A stretch of DNA of 64,000 nucleotides from JBJXHC01 sp046160825. Lineage in GTDB: Bacteria; Bacteroidota; Ignavibacteria; UBA10030; UBA6906. A program made the position numbers and the translations under genes. Position 1 is the first letter of the stretch. Each line of letters begins with the position of its first letter. The DNA is taken from contig JBJXHC010000092.1 in the NCBI GenBank assembly GCA_046160825.1, forward strand, positions 1-64,000. Reading direction: 5' to 3'. Under the pieces are notes generated by a model. It made no database searches. It had not been told where the DNA came from and saw only the letters and a program-made list of their open reading frames with translations. Below, in pieces: positions 21,501-30,500 of this stretch.

Positions 21501-24097
21501 GAGCCAACCGAGGCAATACTGAAAGTTACTGTTTCACCTACGCTTGTGGTTTTGTCAACAGGCTGTGTGATAATCGACGGTGGCACCGCACTTCCATCTT
21601 CCGGCGAAATCGGTGAAGCTGTATTGAAAAAATAGTCCGTGAGTGACGTGAATGCGGGTATGGGCGATCCTGCATTACCGGCAAAGAGACCCACGCGGCC
21701 GACCGCCAAAATGAACGTGAAACTCCCGGCACTCGTCCATGATGTCCCGTTCTGTGAATAGTAAGTCGTCCATGTATTGTTCACCCTTTTTACCCGGAGG
21801 TACAGCGGATTTCCGGATGGAATGGTTGTGTTAAAGCGTGTTGTCGGGACATTGTTGACCACGTTCGCAGCAAAGACCCTTGTCTCAGAGCTTCTTCGGA
21901 CAAAATCGAATCGTACATAGTTGCTAAGATTCTGCTCAACAATAATTCCGTTCATTTGATACTGACTGTTCATCTGTGATTCAAACTTTGTTTCAACTTC
22001 GAAGTCAGTATTGTTCGCGACCTGGAGAATCCGGGGTGCAAGCGCACCACTGCTCCAGAGATCATGTTCATATCCTGCCGGCACTTGAATTGACAGGTGG
22101 GCTGAATTTGTACCCGCACCTACGGTGGTGAGTGTGGATGGCTGGCCTGGGTTCATAAATTCCCACAACGAGCGATTCAATTGTGCCGCGTTGAAATCAT
22201 CTGAAACGATAATGGACGGCGGAGCTGTTGATGATACTGAAAGGACTCCGGTATTGCTTGTCACTGAGCCGGCAAGATTGGTCACAACGCAACTGAATGT
22301 CGCGCCATTGTCTGCAAGTGTTGTTACCGGTGTTGAGTACCATGGACTCGTCGCGCCTATGATATCAATACCGTTCTTTTTCCATTGAAATGAGAATGGG
22401 GTTGAGCCGGCGGAGGCGATGCTAAATGTTGCAGCTTTGCCGACTGCAACAGCGATATTTGCAGGCTGCCGAACAATCGTTGGCGGCACGGCTACAACGC
22501 TCATGATGGCTGCGTTGCTCGTGGCGATACCAGCGGTGTTTGACACCACACACCGGTACGTCGCGCCATGGTCGAGCATTGTGGCCGGAGGCGTTGTATA
22601 GGTTGTGCTGGTTGCGCCCGTAATGTTCACGTTGTTCCGTTGCCATTGAAAACTGAGCGGACCGGAGCCCGATGCCGCAACAGTGAATGTTGCAGTTGCT
22701 CCATCATCCACCGTGACATTTGACGGGTGGTGAGTTATTGCAGGCGGAGTCGGGGGTGCCGTATTGTATCGAACAAGAACTCCCGGTCCGGGCCAAAGAA
22801 CGTCAATGCCGTGATGGGATGAGAGCGAATTTACTACGATGGCGTTGCTACCGGAGTGGAGCGCACTGACTGGTATATCAACGATATCCAGGTTCAGGAA
22901 ATTAGCGACGCCAATCAGGCTATTGGGTATTGTATAGTTGTTCACCTTGTAATAATGAGTCTGAGTGGGTAACTCGGCAGCCTCGTCGGTACCGTTCCAT
23001 GTCTTGATAACAAACTTCGCCGCAAGAGCCCTGGAGAGACTATCCGAAGCTGGGACGGTGAAATTTACGGTCTTGGTTGCACGCAAGTGCGAAACGTTGA
23101 ATCGTTCCTGCATATTTGTGACAGGATAATACTTCACCGAAATCGTATCTCTATGAAGAGTCAATCCGGAAATTTCATTTGTAACAAACCAGACACCATT
23201 GTTGTCACGGATACGCGCGAGCATCTTGATGCTTCCGGCCTGCTGATTTGGTATCCAGTCTGTGTTCCATGTGACCTGATAGGGTGCGAAGGTTGCCGTA
23301 CCAACATGATTTTTCGTCGTCATCGATCCATCAGTTTTTGCACGATGATAACTATGCTGATACCCTCCATACAAACCGTCGCCATCGGGATCAATGCCAT
23401 TATATGAAGCGAAGAACTCCACGCGACTGATACCGGTCGAACTCTGCACATTTGCCGCAACTGTTGGATTGTCTGTGAGTATTCCGTTTGCTCCCGGCGT
23501 AGTAATTGTACCGGTCGGATGCGGTTTGCTCGGATCATAGTACACACGAACGATGATACCGTACCACCCCCACATGCCCCAGTTGAATCCATAGCATGTT
23601 TGGGCACCACTCGTTCCTTCAATTGTGTTTGTGCCTGTTTTCAGATGACTTATCGGAATGCTGATCACTGGATTGAGTTGATAGTAGTAACACTGTCCTT
23701 GCGAGCCAACGGGAATGCCGTTAGCCGGACCCAGCTCCGGTATAGTAGTCCACGCATTGTTGTTGAACCGAAACTTCTTGCCCGTCGTGCCAATGTGGCC
23801 ACCAAACTGATCAATGAGTACTTCGGCTCGAATGGCGTTGGTCAGGTCGTTGATCGACATACTGAGAATGGGATTTGGTTTGAACTGCTGAGCGCTGGAA
23901 TGCAGCGCGGCAGGATCAGTGACTCGCCAGTCTCTCGTGCTCGAACTCATCGTGCGGCTGAACTCCTTGTACACTTCACCGGGTTGAGGTGAGAGAAGGA
24001 ACTGAGCCTTTGCCGTTTCATTCGCCATTGTCATCATCAAAGCAAGAATGACGAAATGTACGAGAGACAACATTTGACGTGAATTTCTGCAAACCAT
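15512..24097 (-). CDS. Giant modular secreted protein (2861 aa), collinear with the C-terminal part of the 4139-aa paralogue
   Basis: An upstream ATG at 24136 is in frame, but the ATG at 24097 has GGAGG six nt before it and gives a cleaner signal peptide (MVCRNSRQMLSLVHFVILAL and on), so I chose it. Modules with approximate residues: unnamed module starting LSPQPGEVYKEF 32-436; two Ig-like 445-620; DUF1349/concanavalin-like 633-836; Ig; concanavalin-like 931-1132; FnIII 1136-1229; beta-sandwich-like region 1232-1552; concanavalin-like 1559-1762; Ig; concanavalin-like 1866-2069; Ig; DUF2341-like (WWNDAW) from 2166; CysCys module (DPCCIRY) 2296-2522; concanavalin-like 2547-2742; T9SS type A domain 2766-2861. 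This order is the same as residues 1305-4139 of the neighbour at 2684-15103. Only the N-terminal CBM and 11 Ig repeats are missing. Export by T9SS to the cell surface is inferred from the sorting domain. No enzyme activity is evident. Confidence 0.9.
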   Translation of the reverse strand: MVCRNSRQMLSLVHFVILALMMTMANETAKAQFLLSPQPGEVYKEFSRTMSSSTRDWRVTDPAALHSSAQQFKPNPILSMSINDLTNAIRAEVLIDQFGGHIGTTGKKFRFNNNAWTTIPELGPANGIPVGSQGQCYYYQLNPVISIPISHLKTGTNTIEGTSGAQTCYGFNWGMWGWYGIIVRVYYDPSKPHPTGTITTPGANGILTDNPTVAANVQSSTGISRVEFFASYNGIDPDGDGLYGGYQHSYHRAKTDGSMTTKNHVGTATFAPYQVTWNTDWIPNQQAGSIKMLARIRDNNGVWFVTNEISGLTLHRDTISVKYYPVTNMQERFNVSHLRATKTVNFTVPASDSLSRALAAKFVIKTWNGTDEAAELPTQTHYYKVNNYTIPNSLIGVANFLNLDIVDIPVSALHSGSNAIVVNSLSSHHGIDVLWPGPGVLVRYNTAPPTPPAITHHPSNVTVDDGATATFTVAASGSGPLSFQWQRNNVNITGATSTTYTTPPATMLDHGATYRCVVSNTAGIATSNAAIMSVVAVPPTIVRQPANIAVAVGKAATFSIASAGSTPFSFQWKKNGIDIIGATSPWYSTPVTTLADNGATFSCVVTNLAGSVTSNTGVLSVSSTAPPSIIVSDDFNAAQLNRSLWEFMNPGQPSTLTTVGAGTNSAHLSIQVPAGYEHDLWSSGALAPRILQVANNTDFEVETKFESQMNSQYQMNGIIVEQNLSNYVRFDFVRRSSETRVFAANVVNNVPTTRFNTTIPSGNPLYLRVKRVNNTWTTYYSQNGTSWTSAGSFTFILAVGRVGLFAGNAGSPIPAFTSLTDYFFNTASPISPEDGSAVPPSIITQPVDKTTSVGETVTFSIASVGSPVLAYQWRKNNVDIAGATSASYTTPIVVLADSGTTYKSIVTNTHGTATSNTVTLHVAKHPSGIVSDDFNVFGLDPNRWTFVNPVGDAFLSMTGTNTPDARVSIALPAGSVHDVWNLGNTSGRILQEISNTNFEVEAKFDSPMNGEYQIQGIMVQQDVDNYLRFDFVRDRNKIDIFAASLVNNDPTTRYDVPIADGSPLYLRVKRQGNQWNQYYSYDGVNWIAAASFTHNINVTAIGPFAGNSGSNAPAFTSLVDYFFLTADPIVHEDSGTATDTFAPVIAKIQPFPGSIGFSVNWITDEPTNGVVDYGLTTAYELGTVTHEDHRMNHSLQVLGLNPQNTYHFRLRAVDAVGNSTTGLDVVISTATPTPPVFSMWYGKTQDFGHIGNPVPRINILGNITDEHGIASLIYSLNGSPDSILGVGPDTRRLQKKGDFNIDLLRSRLLEGSNQIIITAMDSQMTVARETVTVNYTSANKWPKSYEVDWATVNRIEDVVQVVDGKWGLENGQLKILEPGYDRLVAIGEENWVDYEVTMPVTISSIDSAGFKSPSNGALIGFLLRWPGHSEDRPTSAAGFQPKSGFLPLGGFGTHNWEMNGTQRLAIIGDELRLIAEDPTFTLNMNTRYMFKMRAKSTPGTGALYSMKVWVDGTPEPENWNLTGQEPIVAPQSGCLLLVAHHVRATIGKVTVTPLDNVSTIVSDDFSAANLNTALWNFVNPRNDASVEIQGAGTVESRVAITLPAGMKHEAWSPANTSARLMQPANNASFELETRFESPLTSQIQVHGILVEQDANNFVRFDYSTSGTSTRIFSGTVAHGSYTAKFNQIVTTGTPEYMRVKRLGDMWMLYYSYDRITWTLATSFVHNMTVTAVGPYVANSGTNPPTYTAIIDYFFNTSHIIAPEDGGTGGLAVSIVGEPANQTVAEGDSAMFTLAVIGTPPLHYQWQRNGMNIPGATNATYKTPAVTVAADNAAMFRCIVSNAQNADTSMSATLNVTYPPSTFISDDFHTGALNTAVWRFINPKNDATMSFSGHGTQNARLHISLPAGVSHDVWTTGNHAPRIMQRTNNSNFELEVKFESGVSNVHQLQGILVQQSPTNFMRFDFVTHATSNITRVFSASLINGVATTHVNVNTVAKGIQPLYLKVNRQGNLWTVSYSRTGASYTTAGSFTRSIVCDSVGVFFGNAGTAPPAFTGIIDFVFNAASPISPEDGVPPTIITQPVDKYSSEGLRATLGVVASGSDPLVYQWQKNGIDISGGTSPVYNTQPLSLDDDGTTFRCLISNIYGSIMTNTATVYVAPAVPLPWWNDAWHFRVPLQVHTNGYERHDKPVEYALDFSIALASLGTSGTFNENSIRLVEVDSAGSILDTIVQAQFNRDTDFDPAAKASGTLIFLMEGVTPSNMTRLFDVYFDTVGSGPFAPLVLPARVSIGDTADFEGQQSFKIVTTAGTYFYHKAGGGFASLFDQNGNDWIGYHPYGRASGEFRGIPNAGDVFHPGFTTSSTTVEFQGPLHTRFRSVTLDNKWAAVWDIFPTYARMTMVKNGASYWWLYEGTPGGNLEIGSDFVVRSSGARTLASQAWSADMAGDEWAYFGDANMSRVLYVAMHEANNINDYYRHMDSAMTVFGFGRKDPCCIRYINTSPYTFTFGLAEDSTYSSTSKVIRSAYKDVVVVEGTPQIKGSTGGVSLSTIVSDNFNAVSLNSNLWTYYNPRGDASISMTGSQLQITVPGGTAHDVWADGNFAPRVMQPSNNTNFEIEGKFASNQAYKYQLQGFIVQQDLANFIRFDFVKNASTTNAFAAVFVNGVPTTKLNIPITPGNPIYLRVKRTGNQWTHSYSYNGTVWTTTGVFNHPLIVSSVGPFFGNAGSPAPQLVGLIDYFFNTEIPIVAGKSFAGDPTEEGIQTQPLVPEEFFLEANYPNPFNPSTNIQLGLPEPASVTLKVYNTLGQEITTLVDGQHEAGYLTVTWNGRNDFGSLAGSGVYFYRMVGLGASGKTYTNLKKMVLMK

Positions 24098-24103
24098 CAA
24101 GAA

Positions 24104-24108
24104 CCTCC
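24104..24108 (-). promoter_or_regulatory. Ribosome binding site that decides the start of the 2861-aa gene
   Basis: GGAGG on the minus strand lies six nt before the ATG at 24097. The in-frame ATG at 24136, 13 codons further upstream, has no such site. Confidence 0.75.
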
Positions 24109-24496
24109 GAAGTGCCACGTGATCCCGTGAAATCATTTTGAATTCTTAGTCTATGGTGATTGAATTTCGGAGGGATTTCACCGGTTCATACTGGCCCCCC
24201 CGACCATTGTACGAACTCAACATCAGGAGGGCACAATTCTCCCTCTTCTGATGGACACAATATCTAAAAAGCCAGGCAATAGAAGGGTGACGCAGATTAC
24301 ACGCCTGATGAAAACAGCCTTACACGATCTGGTTCAATCCGGTCCGTGTGAGGCCGTAATATGGTAGGAAGAGTAGAGTGAGTTATCGGTGTTCTGAATC
24401 ACCGAAGTGGCAATATTATTGAGCAAAAACCCATGAAAACGCCAAAAGGACGGCGCAAGAAAACCGCCGTCCTTTTGACATGAATAAAAGGCAGAG
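24109..24496. other. Intergenic region with a leader stem-loop and the terminator of the 891-aa gene
   Basis: I see no gene here. Besides the terminator (24435-24476) it holds an imperfect inverted repeat (24221-24231 with 24241-24253, 11 bp with a 2-nt bulge). A run of seven C lies at 24194-24200. A weak TAGATATTG sequence just upstream of the hairpin (24258-24266, minus strand) could be a -7 element, but I found no convincing -33 partner. Confidence 0.4.
24435..24476 (-). terminator. Rho-independent terminator after the 891-aa gene
   Basis: A perfect 12-bp stem (24444-24455 with 24465-24476, AAAAGGACGGCG and its complement) has a 9-nt loop. The minus strand continues GGCGTTTTC. It starts 21 nt after the stop codon. 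Confidence 0.88.
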
Positions 24497-27172
24497 TTAC
24501 TTCATTAATATCATCTTCTTCAACGCTGTGAAAGTGGCTCCGTTTATGCCTACAGCGCTCATCCGGTAGAAGTAGACCCCGCTACCGACGTTCGTACCCT
24601 GGATGTCTCTACCATCCCATAGTACGGTGTAATTGCCGGTTGATTGAAATTCATCCGCCAACGTGATGACCTGTTGGCCGAGAATGTCATATATGGCTAT
24701 GGAAACGGTAGCATCTTCGGAAAGGCCGTATGAAATGGTCGTTGTCGGGTTGAACGGATTCGGGTAGTTATCGCCCAACGAGAACTCCGTCGGCGCAGAC
24801 GTAATCCCTTCGGCGTTGAATCCGGAGGAATTGGCCGTACCTCCTGCGATTCCAGGCTCTGAGATCAGTTCAAGAACAACCTTGTCGATGAAATAATCAT
24901 CGTTCGCCGCATCGTATGGAGAAAACCAGAAACGCACCCGGGCATCGTTCACGCTACCGGCAAACCCCGTTGCAGTGAATTGGACCGAGAATGTCTGCCA
25001 TGTTGCTGTCAATCCTGCGACGAAATTGTTCAGGCCATAATTCGTGTACGGCGAACCCTGCTTGTGTATGTACACTGAAAGATCATGGCCACTGTTGGAG
25101 TATGCCGCAAACGACAATCGGTATTGGCGGCCCGATTGTAGTGACCGGCCCGATTGGTACATCTGTACGTTTGTCCCTTGAGTGTTGATATCAATCTTAG
25201 CGGACTTTGCTGATCCGTCAAATCCTGGTGCTACGGAAGAGAAGACCCCAGCGCCACTCGTATTGAAACTCCAACCCGTGATTCCGGATTCAAAACCCGG
25301 GTTCGTTATGAGATTTGATGCAGGGGCCGTCTGCGTTACTGTAAGAGTTGCAGAGTTACTGGTTGCACCCCCGAGCAGATTCGAAACCATGCAACGGAAC
25401 GTTGCGCCATTATCCGCCAGGACCGTCGGCGGGGTTGTGTAGGAGGAACTTGTTGCCCCGGCGATGTTGGAGTTATTTTTTTGCCATTGATATGAAAGCG
25501 GCGCGGCTCCTGATGCACCGACGTTGAATGTCGCTGTTTGGCCAACTCCAACAGATTGATTGGCAGGATGCTGAGTGATGTTTGGGCCTGATGTAATAGT
25601 CACCGTGAGCGTGGCGGAGTTGCTCGTTGCATTTCCAAAACCGTTCGTGACAACGCAGCGATACGTTGAACCATTGTCGCCAATGACTGCTGGCGGTGTG
25701 GTGTAAGATGAGCTTGTTGCCCCGGAGATGTTGGAATTGTTCTTCTGCCATTGATAGACAAGTGTTGCAGAACCGGTTGCCTGAACAGTAAATGTCGCCG
25801 TCTCACCAACTGTGACTGACTGGTTCGATGGATGTTGTGTAATCTCGGGCCCTGTGTTCCCGCCTCCACCAGTACTGTATCGAACAATGACCACCGGGCC
25901 GGGCCACAATCCCTCTATCCCGTGTTCGGCGGTATTCGCCGTAATCGTAATGTCGTTGGAGCCGCTGCGCAATGCAGTTTTCGGAAATGCAATCGCATCA
26001 AACGACCAGAAGTGATCGCCACCGAAATCAGCAAAGGTGTGGCTGTTCACTTTGATCGAGGTACTTGCATTCTCCGAGATGTCGTTACCATTCCACGTTG
26101 CCATCATCAAAGTGGCTGCAGTGGCGTTTGCAAGATTATCTCCCGTCGGAATCGTGAAGTTCACTGTCCGCGGCGTCCGCCCATTGCGTACCCAAAAACG
26201 TTCGGGTACGTTGGTAACCTTGTACATTCTTACCGAGCCGGTGCGTTGAAGCGTAAGGTTGATGACTTCGTTGGAAATAAAATAAATTCCGTTCGCGTCT
26301 TTGATGCGGGCAAGGAGTTTAATGCTGCCCGCTCCCTGGTTGGGAACGAGATTGGTGTTCCATGTTGCAGAGAATGGCGAGGAATTGTCTGTCCCAACAT
26401 GGTTCTTCATCACAATTGAGGATTCGGACTTGAGCCGATGGTAACCATGATGATATTGCTGGAACACACCGTCACCGTCAAAATCATAGCCATTATAGTA
26501 GGCAAGGAAGTCCACTGATGTTGCCCCACCTGAAGTCGCCGCAGAGACCGTTGGATTTTCACCTATTGTTGAGCCGGAACTTGGGGAGGAGATTGAACCG
26601 GTTGCATGGGGCTTGCTGCTGTTATAGTAAATCCTGACAACCACACCGTACCACCCCCACTGTCCCCAGTTAAAACTATAGCACGTCTGTCCTGCCGATG
26701 TTCCCTGGAAAGTATTGTTGCCCTGAACAAGGTGACTCAAGGGAATTGCGACAGTCGGATTGAACTGCTGAACGTAACACTGTCCGTCGTGTCCCGCCGG
26801 GATCCCATTACCTGTGCCCATCTCCGGTAAGGTAATATATGCGTTGCTATTGAACCGAAACCTCTTGCCGGTCGTCCCGGCATGTCCGCCCCACAAATCA
26901 GGGATAATTTCTGCACGCACCGCGCCTTGCAAGTCTCCGATATTGATCGACAAAGTATGGTTCGGAAGATATCCCTGAGCCCGCGAGTCGGGACTGTTCG
27001 GGTCAGTAACGCGGAAATCATCATTGCTGGAATTGATAGACTTGCTGTACTCTCTAAAAATCTCACCAGGTTGCGGGTTCACCAAAAATTGTGCCTGCAT
27101 AACGTGGCTCAGGAATACTGTGACGAGCACTGCAAGTACGGCAATAGCCAAACGGGGGGATTGATGCATCAT
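24497..27172 (-). CDS. Modular secreted protein (891 aa) with the shared N-terminal module, two Ig repeats, a CBM-like module and a T9SS domain
   Basis: Two consecutive ATGs (27172 and 27169) follow GGAGG at 3 and 6 nt. A longer in-frame start at 27241 has no such site and would put 23 residues before the signal peptide (MHQSPRLAIAVLAVLVTVFL and on). Modules: the unnamed conserved module from LVNPQPGEIFREY, about residues 27-430, with the paired GQCYVQQ and GQTCYSFNWGQWGWYG motifs; two Ig-like repeats about 435-610; a CBM4/9-like module (NLITNPGFESGITGWSF) about 624-771; and the T9SS type A domain (YPNPFNPTTTI) about 795-891. It is the minimal member of the family in this window and shows which parts are essential: the N-terminal module, Ig spacers, one binding module and the sorting domain. 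It has its own promoter-like sequence and its own terminator. Confidence 0.9.
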   Translation of the reverse strand: MMHQSPRLAIAVLAVLVTVFLSHVMQAQFLVNPQPGEIFREYSKSINSSNDDFRVTDPNSPDSRAQGYLPNHTLSINIGDLQGAVRAEIIPDLWGGHAGTTGKRFRFNSNAYITLPEMGTGNGIPAGHDGQCYVQQFNPTVAIPLSHLVQGNNTFQGTSAGQTCYSFNWGQWGWYGVVVRIYYNSSKPHATGSISSPSSGSTIGENPTVSAATSGGATSVDFLAYYNGYDFDGDGVFQQYHHGYHRLKSESSIVMKNHVGTDNSSPFSATWNTNLVPNQGAGSIKLLARIKDANGIYFISNEVINLTLQRTGSVRMYKVTNVPERFWVRNGRTPRTVNFTIPTGDNLANATAATLMMATWNGNDISENASTSIKVNSHTFADFGGDHFWSFDAIAFPKTALRSGSNDITITANTAEHGIEGLWPGPVVIVRYSTGGGGNTGPEITQHPSNQSVTVGETATFTVQATGSATLVYQWQKNNSNISGATSSSYTTPPAVIGDNGSTYRCVVTNGFGNATSNSATLTVTITSGPNITQHPANQSVGVGQTATFNVGASGAAPLSYQWQKNNSNIAGATSSSYTTPPTVLADNGATFRCMVSNLLGGATSNSATLTVTQTAPASNLITNPGFESGITGWSFNTSGAGVFSSVAPGFDGSAKSAKIDINTQGTNVQMYQSGRSLQSGRQYRLSFAAYSNSGHDLSVYIHKQGSPYTNYGLNNFVAGLTATWQTFSVQFTATGFAGSVNDARVRFWFSPYDAANDDYFIDKVVLELISEPGIAGGTANSSGFNAEGITSAPTEFSLGDNYPNPFNPTTTISYGLSEDATVSIAIYDILGQQVITLADEFQSTGNYTVLWDGRDIQGTNVGSGVYFYRMSAVGINGATFTALKKMILMK

Positions 27173-27366
27173 TTGCCTCCACTGGAAGTGTATAGTGTGA
27201 TTTGAAATAATGGTAGTGATTGGACGATTGGTGGGAACCACAGTACGACGAAGGAATTACACAGGCCAACTTCACTCAACAAGCACCTCTGGTTAACGGA
27301 CAACTCTCAGTCTCCTCAAAACCTCAGACGATGAGGAACGGATTATTCGTCTGAAATCTGTGCGCT

Positions 27367-27398
27367 CAAATATACAAACACAAGCCACCCAAAGTAAA
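27367..27398 (-). promoter_or_regulatory. Promoter-like sequence of the 891-aa surface-protein gene
   Basis: The minus strand reads TTTACTTT and then TATATTTG, with 20 nt between TTTA and TATATTTG. It matches the arrangement upstream of the 4139-aa gene and resembles the Bacteroidota -33/-7 consensus. Confidence 0.55.
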
Positions 27399-27502
27399 GG
27401 AGAAACGCCTCTCTTAATTATTATTCATCAAACGCCAGGTGTGTGATGGATGGCAAATGATTTTGCGTCTCTGTGAGGAATGAATCACGCGTGGGAGTGA
27501 AA

Positions 27503-27536
27503 CAAAAAAAGTGAGAGGCCCTCTCGAGCCTCTCAC
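27503..27536 (-). terminator. Rho-independent terminator after the 1591-aa gene
   Basis: A perfect 9-bp stem (27511-27519 with 27528-27536, GTGAGAGGC and its complement) has an 8-nt loop and is followed on the minus strand by TTTTTTTGTT. It starts 31 nt after the stop codon. Confidence 0.9.
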
Positions 27537-27566
27537 CTTGCTTTGAAACGATGACCGGAAGATCTG

Positions 27567-30500
27567 CTACTTTATCAGTGTCAACCGTCGTGTCTCGACA
27601 AAGCTGCCGGCTTGAAGCCGATACAAGTAGATGCCGCTCGAAAGGTTAAGCCCATGAAGCTGGGCTTCGTACCGTCCGGCAACATGGAAGCCATCAATGA
27701 GTGTTACAACTTCCTGGCCAAGCACGTCATAGATTGTCAACGTCACATCCACATCGTTCGGCAATGCATACCGAATTGTTGTCGATGGGTTGAACGGATT
27801 CGGAAAATTTTGATCAAGGGCAAACTCTGTCGGCAAGCCGCTTTCCATCGCGTTTGTCGGAGTGTTTCCACCAAAAGGTGCGGGTGGTCGTACTTCGGCA
27901 CTGGAGACAGTGGTACCCAGGGGCTGGTACGCGCTGTTGATGGCTTTGCTTGCGCCGGCATAACTGGAGTCTTCGGAGAACCCGACAGTGAAATGCTGTG
28001 GTACCACGCTCAGGAACCTTGGGCAGCATGTTACGTTATCTCTGCCGAAGCCGAATACCGTCATTGCTCCACTCCCGTCGCGATAATACTCGGGTTGGGA
28101 GTCATTCTCATGATGTACTGCATACATGACTCGTGACATTGCAGGGTCACCGAAATAGACCCACTCCGGTGCAGCCATATCACCTGCCCACAGTAGCGAT
28201 GCCGGGGTTTTCAATCCATTGGATCGGACGACATAGTCGGTAAGTGAATATGTCCCTCCCGGCGTTCCTTCGACGAGGAACCAGTAGTTTGCACCTTTCT
28301 CAAGGAGTGTGAACCGGACATGATCATTGAAAACTTCCCACGTGCCTTCCCATAATCCATCGTCGCTGACGGACCGAATCGTCAGTTTGACGGGGCCGGG
28401 ATTCTCGATTGTGCTGCTCGAGTTGGTGTATCCCGGATGGTAGACATCGCCGAGATTTGGCATTCCTCTGTAGTCGCCTGCATAACCGGGAGTGGTATTG
28501 TAGCTCAGCCAGTCCTTGGCATTGTTGTCAATCATGCTTGCGAAGCCGCCACCCTCTTTATGGTAATAGTATGTAGCTTTCGAGGTAACAATCCGGAAGC
28601 TGGTTTGTCCCTGCCATGCCACATCACCCGTATGATTCACCAGAGGTGTGATTGATGGAAGTGTGAACGCTGTTCCCACGACGTCAAAGTAGACATTAAA
28701 TGTACGGGTAGCATTTGCGGCCGTTGTTCCTTTGAGCATGAGCACCAAATTGCCACTGGCGTTTGTCGAAGCGTGGTACGTTGCTGCCTTGTCGAACTGG
28801 AAGGCGACAGCGGTATCCAGAATGGCTTCGGCGTTCGATACTTCGATGACACGGATGGAATTGGGATTGAACGCTCCGCTGACACCGATGCCGGAGAGAA
28901 GCTGTGTGAAGTTCAATACAACCTCGGCAGGTTTGTCTTTTCTTTCGAATGCCCCTGCGCTGACCGTTACCGTTGTGCGATAGCTCCAGAGAATATTCCA
29001 CCAATTGCTTCCCGGTGGCGGCGGCGGGTTCACCGTGAGTGTTGCCGGATTGCTTGTTGTACTATTCACTGGATTTGTTACGACGCAACGATACGTTGTG
29101 CCGTTATCACCAGGGGTGGTCGGTGGAGTTGTGTAGGACGTGTTTGTCGCGCCGCCGATATCAACGTTGTTCTTCTGCCATTGATACGAAAGGGGAGCGG
29201 TTCCCGTAGCTCCTACGTTAAAGGTTGCCGTTGCGCCTTCAAGTACGGCCTGGCTTTGTGGATGTGTGTTGATCGTTGGAGCGACCGGTCCTGCGTTGGT
29301 CTTGGCGAGCACAACATCATCGATGAAGTACTGTGTTCCTGCCAACGGGTAGTTATTGAAAACGAAGCGAAGGCGGCCGTTGTTCACCGTGCCGGCGAAG
29401 CCGGTGGTATTGAACTGCACGGTGAAGGTTTGCCATCCACTTGTGAGATTGAAGAGAATGTTATTCAAGCCATAGTTAGTGAAGGGTGTATCGTGTCGTT
29501 GGAGAGACACCGCAAGGTCCCGTGCGTTTGAAGAAAACGCGGAAAAGGTAAGCGTGTAGTTTGTGTTCGCATCCAGCGGTATACTCGATTGATAAAACTG
29601 TGTGTTCGATCCCACCGTATTGATGGTCAATCGGGCCACGTTACCAGCTTCGATGATGGGCGAAGGGACGACGGCATAGTTACCCGAACCGTTGGTATAG
29701 AATGTCCAGTTGCCCGACCCTGATTCAAAGCCCCCGTTGAGCAGAACATTGAGTGCGCCGGCCGGATTTACCGTGAGCGTGGCTGGATTACTTGTGACAT
29801 TATTTGCCGAATTTGTCACGCGACAACGGAACGTCTCTCCGTTGTTTGCGAGTGTCGTGGCAGGGGTTGTGTACGAGGCACCGTTGGCTCCCGGGATGTC
29901 GACATTATTTTTCTGCCATTGAAAAGTCAAAGGAGGCGTCCCGGCTGCAACGACAGAGAATGTTGCCTGCTGGCCTTCCGTGACTGCCTGGTTTGACGGA
30001 TGAGTCGAAATGCTCGGCGGAGTCACAACAACAGATGTTTTCTGCAGTACCACGTCGTCGATGAAGTATATCGATCCTGCCAGAGGATAGTTGTTCAGAA
30101 CGAAACGGAGACGGCCATCAGTCACAGTGCCGGCGAAACCGGTAGTATTGAACTGTATGGTAAAAGTCTGCCATCCGCTCGTGAGATTGAAGAGCACGTT
30201 ATTCAAGCCGTAGTTGGTGTTGGGGGAGACATGCTGCTGAAGCGAGACGGCGAGATCTCGTGCATCTGACGAATACGCCGAGAAAGTGAGCGTGTAATTT
30301 GTGTTTGCGTCGAGTGTAACACCGGATTGGTAAAATTGTGTGTTCGATCCGATTGTATTGATCGTCAATCTTGCGACGTTCCCGGCTTCCACGATCGGCG
30401 ACGGAACCACCGCGTAATTGCCCGAACCGTTGGTATAGAATGTCCAGTTTCCCGATCCTGATTCAAAGCCACCGTTGAGAAGCACGTTCGCGGATGGGGG

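Larger units (their letters stand above)
27173..27566. other. Intergenic region: leader and promoter of the 891-aa gene, terminator of the 1591-aa gene
   Basis: There is no supported gene. The region contains a promoter-like pair (27367-27398), a perfect 8-bp stem-loop close to the predicted transcript start (27324-27331 with 27347-27354, loop 15 nt), an untranslated leader of about 190 nt and the terminator at 27503-27536. Confidence 0.6.

Noticed and set aside
24136..24137. ATG at 24136 as start of the 2861-aa protein
   Set aside because: It has no ribosome site and adds 13 residues before a normal signal peptide. The ATG at 24097 has GGAGG at a good distance.
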